Shown here one piece after another: positions 60,062 to 64,000 of a stretch of 64,000 nucleotides of DNA (position 1 is the stretch's first letter; every line of letters starts with the position of its first letter). The position numbers and the translations under genes were made by a program. The notes under the pieces are model-generated. The model was not told the origin of the DNA. It worked only from the letters and a program-made list of their open reading frames with translations, and did no database searches. The stretch lies in assembly GCF_016756535.1 (NCBI RefSeq), contig NZ_AP023247.1, positions 6,634,501-6,698,500 of the forward strand. The letters are read 5' to 3'. This DNA comes from Mesorhizobium sp. 131-2-1. Lineage in GTDB: Bacteria; Pseudomonadota; Alphaproteobacteria; Rhizobiales; Rhizobiaceae.

Positions 60062-62239
60062 CTACTGAACGACAGTGAAGTGAAACACCTTGCTTGAATT
60101 GACAAAGGAATAGCCGGTGCCGGCATCGTCGCGGCGTTTGTAGACAGGTCCGCAGTCGGGGCGCCCGAACATATTCTCGCTCAGCTCGCATAAGAGATCG
60201 CGATCGACGTAGACGGTCTCGGTGACCAGCCGCGTCGTGGAGCGGAAGGCCGCCTTGCCGTCGCTCCCGATCTGAAGGAAGGCTGGTTGGAGAGCGGGTT
60301 CAAGCTGGCCCTGCAGCGTATGGCCCAGCACCAGCGAGGCGATCTCCTCGCCCTTCAAGCGGTTGTGCTCGTCGCCGGTGAAGCCGAACGGCCATTCGGG
60401 CAAGCCGGCCTGCTGCAACGCGTCGATGATGAGAGCCAAATCGCGCGGGTTACGATATTGGGCACCGTTGAGCCGATATGCAGACAATGAATCGGACCCA
60501 GCTGTCGACGTGGAACGTAGTCCCTCGGCGACCGCCGCTCTTGCATCGGGCAAACGGCCGGCGCGGGCGTAGGCCGCAGCGAGGTCAATCCTGAAATCTC
60601 CAACTGACGGCGCCTCGTCGCGGGCGCGTTCGAGCGCCTCAATCGCCTTGTCGGTGTTGCCTTGAATGAGAAAGACCAGACCGGCAATTTGCCGGTTGAT
60701 GGGGGAAAGGTTGGGATCGAGCCTGAGCGCCGTCTCGACGGCAACGGCTGCCTCGGCATGATTGCCGGCAAACAGCTGGACATATCCCCGCGCGATCTGT
60801 GTCTCGGCATCTCCGGGGCCGAGCGCGACGGCTCGCTCGGCCGAAGCGATGGCTTCCTCGTAGCGGCGATCCACGACCTGCATGATGCCTAGAATCGCAT
60901 AAGGCGACGAAAGGTCCGGGTCGAGTTGCAGCGCACGGCTTGCCTTCTCATAGGCGCGCTTGCGCGCGGGCGCGCTCTGCATGATGTCGTTGAACGATTC
61001 GCGCCAGATATAGACTGTCATGCTTGCGTCCGCCGCGAAGGCTTCGGCAAAGGCGGGGTCGAGCTCCTCCGCCTTGTCGTAGAGCGCGAGCGCCTCCCGC
61101 AGCCCGTCGCGCCGGCCGGTCCGTGCTGTCTGCTCGGCCCGAAGGTAGAAGTCGTAGGCTTCGAGGTTTTCGGTCGGCGGGCGCGCCATGCGCTCGCTTT
61201 CCGCTGCTGAAGGTTGCATGCCGAGCGCTTTGGCGATCTCCCCGCTCATCTCGTCCTGGACGGCAAACACGCCGGCCATGCCGCGGTCGAACCGGTTGGC
61301 CCACAGATTGTCGCCCGTTGCCGTATCGATGAGTTGGGCATTGAGGCGGATCTGCTCGCCGGTGCGGCGGACGCTCCCCTCGACGACGTAGCGGACGCCA
61401 AGGTCGCGCGCGACGTCCGCCAGCGCTGCAGGCTTGTTCTTGTAGGCGAACACCGAGTTGCGCGCGATGACGTCCAGACCGGAAAGCTTGGTGAGGTCGG
61501 TGATCAGATCCTCGGTGACGCCGTCGGCGAAATAGTCCTGGCCTGGATCGCCGCCGAGATTTGCAAACGGCAGCACGGCAACCGATGGCCGCGATGGCAC
61601 CGAGAGCTTCTGCCATGCGAAAAAGCCGGCAATCGTGGCAATCGCCAGGGCGGCGGCGCCTGCCAGGATCACGGCGCGCGGGCCCGGCCGGTGTGGCGCA
61701 GCTGTGACCTTTCCCGATGCTGCGGGATCCAGCAGCAGCCGATAGGCGCGAACCGGATCGGCGATGTTCTTGAGGCGCTGCTCGCCAAGACTGGCAAAGC
61801 CGACATCAACCTTGTGCAGCGCATGATCGAACGCCGTGCCCGAGATGCATACACCTCCCGGCTCGGCCATCGACTCCAGGCGCGCGGCGATGTTGACGCC
61901 ATCGCCGTAGATATCGTTTTCGTCCACGATCACATCGCCGAGGTTGACGCCGATGCGAAACCGGATCTGCCGGGCATCAGCGGTGCCTTTATTGCGATCG
62001 GCCATCCGGCGTTGGATCACGGCGGCGCACTGGACGGCATCGACGACGCTGGCGAACTCGACCAGCGCGCCGTCGCCCATGAGCTTGATAATGCGGCCGT
62101 GGAATTCCTTGATCGCCGGGTCGACCAGTTCGCGACGGCAACCCTTCAATCGTTCGAGCGTGCCGACCTCGTCCTCGCCCATGAGGCGGCTGTAGCCAAC
62201 CACATCAGCAGCAAGTATCGCAGTAAGCCTTCGCTCCAT
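60062..62239 (-). CDS. Adenylate/guanylate cyclase with TPR domain, copy 2
   Basis: 725 residues, nearly identical to copy 1 in the cyclase domain (first ~190 residues) and highly similar elsewhere. The domain order is the same: cyclase, membrane segment (LAGAAALAIATIAGFFAW), TolB-like region with DYFADGVTEDLITDLTKLSG, TPRs, and the end KVFHFTVVQ. Differences concentrate in the membrane segment and the TPR part (SGLLAGLRQALALYEKAE against TGRRDGLREALALYDKAE), which could change input specificity. Upstream the two genes also share CGGTCGATCAAGCGGC. Confidence 0.92.
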   Translation of the reverse strand: MERRLTAILAADVVGYSRLMGEDEVGTLERLKGCRRELVDPAIKEFHGRIIKLMGDGALVEFASVVDAVQCAAVIQRRMADRNKGTADARQIRFRIGVNLGDVIVDENDIYGDGVNIAARLESMAEPGGVCISGTAFDHALHKVDVGFASLGEQRLKNIADPVRAYRLLLDPAASGKVTAAPHRPGPRAVILAGAAALAIATIAGFFAWQKLSVPSRPSVAVLPFANLGGDPGQDYFADGVTEDLITDLTKLSGLDVIARNSVFAYKNKPAALADVARDLGVRYVVEGSVRRTGEQIRLNAQLIDTATGDNLWANRFDRGMAGVFAVQDEMSGEIAKALGMQPSAAESERMARPPTENLEAYDFYLRAEQTARTGRRDGLREALALYDKAEELDPAFAEAFAADASMTVYIWRESFNDIMQSAPARKRAYEKASRALQLDPDLSSPYAILGIMQVVDRRYEEAIASAERAVALGPGDAETQIARGYVQLFAGNHAEAAVAVETALRLDPNLSPINRQIAGLVFLIQGNTDKAIEALERARDEAPSVGDFRIDLAAAYARAGRLPDARAAVAEGLRSTSTAGSDSLSAYRLNGAQYRNPRDLALIIDALQQAGLPEWPFGFTGDEHNRLKGEEIASLVLGHTLQGQLEPALQPAFLQIGSDGKAAFRSTTRLVTETVYVDRDLLCELSENMFGRPDCGPVYKRRDDAGTGYSFVNSSKVFHFTVVQ

Positions 62240-62501
62240 ACCTACCTGCGCCCTCCCCGGTCGATCAAGCGGCCTCGCTGCAGACTATTCCAGTCCCGCG
62301 TCGGACGCGAGGGTTCGACCGCTATCCCATGGGGACAGCCAACGCCCATCGTTCAATCACTTCTCGTGGTGATTTATGTTGCGCGAGGCGCAATCCAACC
62401 ACTTCCCCCGGCTTGCGCCCGGCGCCGAATGGCGGGATGCTGCTTTAGGCAAACCGGGGGGCAAACCGGCACGCCGGATCGGAATGGCTGCTGGAAGATC
62501 T

Positions 62502-62987
62502 ATGTCGCGAGCTTGCTTCGCCCTTGTTGCCATCGTTGCCTTGATGACGCCGGTAGAGGCAGGCGAGCGCGTGTCTCATCTGCTTGACCACGCCAGTCTC
62601 GCGACAGCCTATGCGCAGGAATCCGATACCGTCACCGCCTATACCACCGCGATGGCGCGCTTCCGCCTGCAACTCGGAACACGTCCCGGCCAAACCAGCC
62701 TCGCGGTTCCTCTTGAGCCGCGGCTGTTGCGCACGGAATTCAGCCAACGGACATGGCGCTCGGCGGACGGCAGCCTGCTGCAGGGCTTCGCCGGCAAGGG
62801 CGGCTTCCGGCTGACCGCCGGCAACTGCCTTGCCCAGATCTGCCTGGCCAGCGAATGCAGCGACGATGGCTGGCCGGTCTATGCCTGCAGCGACGGGCGC
62901 AAGCGCAAGATGTCGGTCACCGATTTCGTGACGGCGGTGTTCGACGGCGTTTCCTATAGGCGGTTGAGCGCACCCCCGGCGGAATGA
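62502..62987 (+). CDS. Exported hypothetical protein
   Basis: 161 residues from the ATG at 62502 (an ATG at 62484 is also possible). A signal peptide (MSRACFALVAIVALMTPVEA) is followed by a compact domain with three cysteines in LTAGNCLAQICLASECSDDG and another in VYACSDG, able to form disulphides. No family recognised. It stands alone, divergent from the cyclases. Confidence 0.6.
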   Translation: MSRACFALVAIVALMTPVEAGERVSHLLDHASLATAYAQESDTVTAYTTAMARFRLQLGTRPGQTSLAVPLEPRLLRTEFSQRTWRSADGSLLQGFAGKGGFRLTAGNCLAQICLASECSDDGWPVYACSDGRKRKMSVTDFVTAVFDGVSYRRLSAPPAE

Positions 62988-63036
62988 CGTCTCAACACGT
63001 CGCTCATTCTGCCGGACAGGCTTTCGGCAAAGGCCA

Positions 63037-63165
63037 GTCTACTTCACCCTGAACGCCGCCTGCACCGCGCGGTTGACCGTCACCGGCAGTATCGACATGT
63101 GGTTCTCGCCGGCATGCAACCGAAGCCGGCGCCGAGACCGGGGAAGGCGTTCAGCCGCTCGGCCA
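63037..63165 (-). pseudogene. Esterase-like C-terminal scrap
   Basis: A frame reading HAGENHMSILPVTVNRAVQA then AFRVK matches the end of Fes/IroE-type esterases, where GExH holds the catalytic His. It is preceded in another frame by AERLNAFPGLGAGFGC. Only about 40 codons remain, between the hypothetical gene and the pseudouridine synthase. Confidence 0.5.
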
Positions 63166-63278
63166 TGACCAAGTTGGTCGGGTTTTGCGGCGGCGCGAGT
63201 CAATGGAACCCAGGTGGGTTGCGATCCCGCCGCCGCCCGTGGCATCTGTCGCCGTTCATCGGGAAAGAATGCCGGATC

Positions 63279-64000
63279 ATGGCACGACCGCCGCATACCA
63301 TCAGACGACCTCCGAGCGTGGGTGTCAGCCTCAGCCGCGCGCTGTCGAAGCTTGGGCTGTGCTCGCGCAAGCAGGCCGAGCTGCTGGTCGCGGAAGGCCG
63401 CGTGCGGGTGGCGGGCAAGGTCGCGCGCGATCCGTCGATGCGTGTCGACCTCGACCGCGACCGCATCACGGTCGACGGGGAGCGCGTGGTCGCCGAGCGC
63501 AAGGTCTATCTGATGCTCAACAAGCCGCGCGGCCTGGTCACCACCCGCGACGACCCCGCGGGTCGCGGCACGGTCTATGACTGCCTCGAGGGGCTCGACC
63601 TGCCCTTCGTGTCGCCGGTCGGCCGCCTCGACAAGGCGAGCGAAGGCCTGCTCTTGATGACCAACGACACGCGCTGGGCGAATGGGCTGCTCGATCCCGC
63701 CTCGCATGTCGGCAAGACCTATCATGTGCAGATCGGCACCTCGCCCGACGAAACCATGCTGGGGCGGTTTCGCAGCGGCGTGACGGTCGACGGCGAACTG
63801 TTGACGGCGCGCTCGATCGAGATGCTGCGCAGCGGCGGCCGCACGGCGTGGCTCGAAATCGTGCTCGATGAAGGCCGCAACCGCCAGATCCGCCGCCTGC
63901 TCGGCGCCTTCGACGTCGAGGTGCTGAGGCTGATCAGGGTGGCGATCGGCCCCTTGCAGCTCGGCGATCTTGCCAAGGGCAAGGCGCGGCACCTGACAGC
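63279..64000 (+). CDS. rRNA pseudouridine synthase (RsuA/RluB family), cut by window edge
   Basis: 240 codons with no stop before the window ends. An S4 RNA-binding domain (SRALSKLGLCSRKQAELLVA, VDGERV) is followed by the catalytic domain VYLMLNKPRGLVTTRDDPAG and the active-site Asp in GRLDKASEGLLLMTND, then GRNRQIRRLLGAF. Enzymes of this family modify 16S (RsuA) or 23S (RluB/E/F) rRNA. The ATG at 63279 follows GGGAAAG. Ordinary housekeeping gene, marking chromosomal DNA at the right end. Confidence 0.93.
   Translation, partial: MARPPHTIRRPPSVGVSLSRALSKLGLCSRKQAELLVAEGRVRVAGKVARDPSMRVDLDRDRITVDGERVVAERKVYLMLNKPRGLVTTRDDPAGRGTVYDCLEGLDLPFVSPVGRLDKASEGLLLMTNDTRWANGLLDPASHVGKTYHVQIGTSPDETMLGRFRSGVTVDGELLTARSIEMLRSGGRTAWLEIVLDEGRNRQIRRLLGAFDVEVLRLIRVAIGPLQLGDLAKGKARHLT

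Noticed and set aside
63039..63992. 317-codon minus-strand open frame across the right end
   Set aside because: Shadow of the pseudouridine synthase on the plus strand; only the small esterase-like tail at 63037-63165 has real similarity.

Overview
The window looks like a stretch of a rhizobial (most likely Mesorhizobium) symbiosis island running into ordinary chromosomal genes on the right. The sequence basis is remnants of nodF, nodE, nodG and nifA, an intact GDP-mannose pair (noeK-noeJ) behind a recognisable nod box, complete vitamin and queuosine operons of the kind carried on such islands, sigma-54/NifA-type promoters, a SyrB-like regulator, and many broken insertion sequences.

Layout. 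1-1696: end of a biotin/pantothenate operon (bioA tail, bioZ, panD). 2.1-4.7 kb: decayed nodFEG on the minus strand, nodF fused to IS110-like debris. 4.7-7.9 kb: the most unusual locus, a RiPP (ribosomally made, modified peptide) system. A Nif11-leader precursor ends in an almost pure Val/Ala tail, and a PoyD/OspD-type radical SAM peptide epimerase follows it on the minus strand. Divergent from both is a truncated prolyl-oligopeptidase gene. Both directions have a sigma-54 -24/-12 promoter, and one TGT-N10-ACA NifA site lies between them. 8.1-10.6 kb: hemN-like oxidase and arylamine N-acetyltransferase. 10.9-13.8 kb: Tn3 debris, then groES-groEL under a CIRCE operator. 13.8-16.7 kb: aldehyde dehydrogenase with its own sigma-54-like promoter, between broken copies of queD, fic and thiC, then a SyrB-like regulator. 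17.4-18.4 kb: di-heme cytochrome c peroxidase. 19.2-20.0 kb: two small orphan genes. 20.5-23.7 kb: noeK-noeJ with nod box. 23.9-26.8 kb: broken fic, then queC-queD-queE and a truncated queF, with a candidate preQ1 riboswitch. 26.9-32.3 kb: TPP riboswitch and thiC-O-S-G-E-D. 32.5-34.8 kb: LLM-class flavin monooxygenase and hisC-like aminotransferase. 35-37.4 kb: remnants of nifA, a LacI-type regulator, an IS1595 transposase and an anion transporter. 37.6-44.1 kb: RND efflux adaptor and pump with their own two-component system. 44.1-47.4 kb: small ORF, thioredoxin with an unusual WCDPC site, IS3 and IS110 debris, DUF5996 fragment. 47.6-55.9 kb: LysR regulator and a complete sugar-type ABC importer with amidohydrolase, SDR dehydrogenase and split transketolase, probably one catabolic unit. 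56.5-64 kb: ankyrin and YHS exported proteins, two tandemly duplicated adenylate-cyclase/TPR proteins, an exported hypothetical, and the start of a 16S/23S rRNA pseudouridine synthase.

How it works together. Much of the left part is accessory symbiotic DNA in decay: fragments of nodF/E/G, nifA, fic, queD, queF, thiC and a LacI regulator sit among IS scars. The biosynthetic operons, noeKJ, groESL and the RiPP precursor/epimerase pair are still open. A NifA/sigma-54 promoter pair would place the RiPP locus under nitrogen-fixation control, i.e. expression inside nodules. That link is inference from promoter motifs and needs experimental support.
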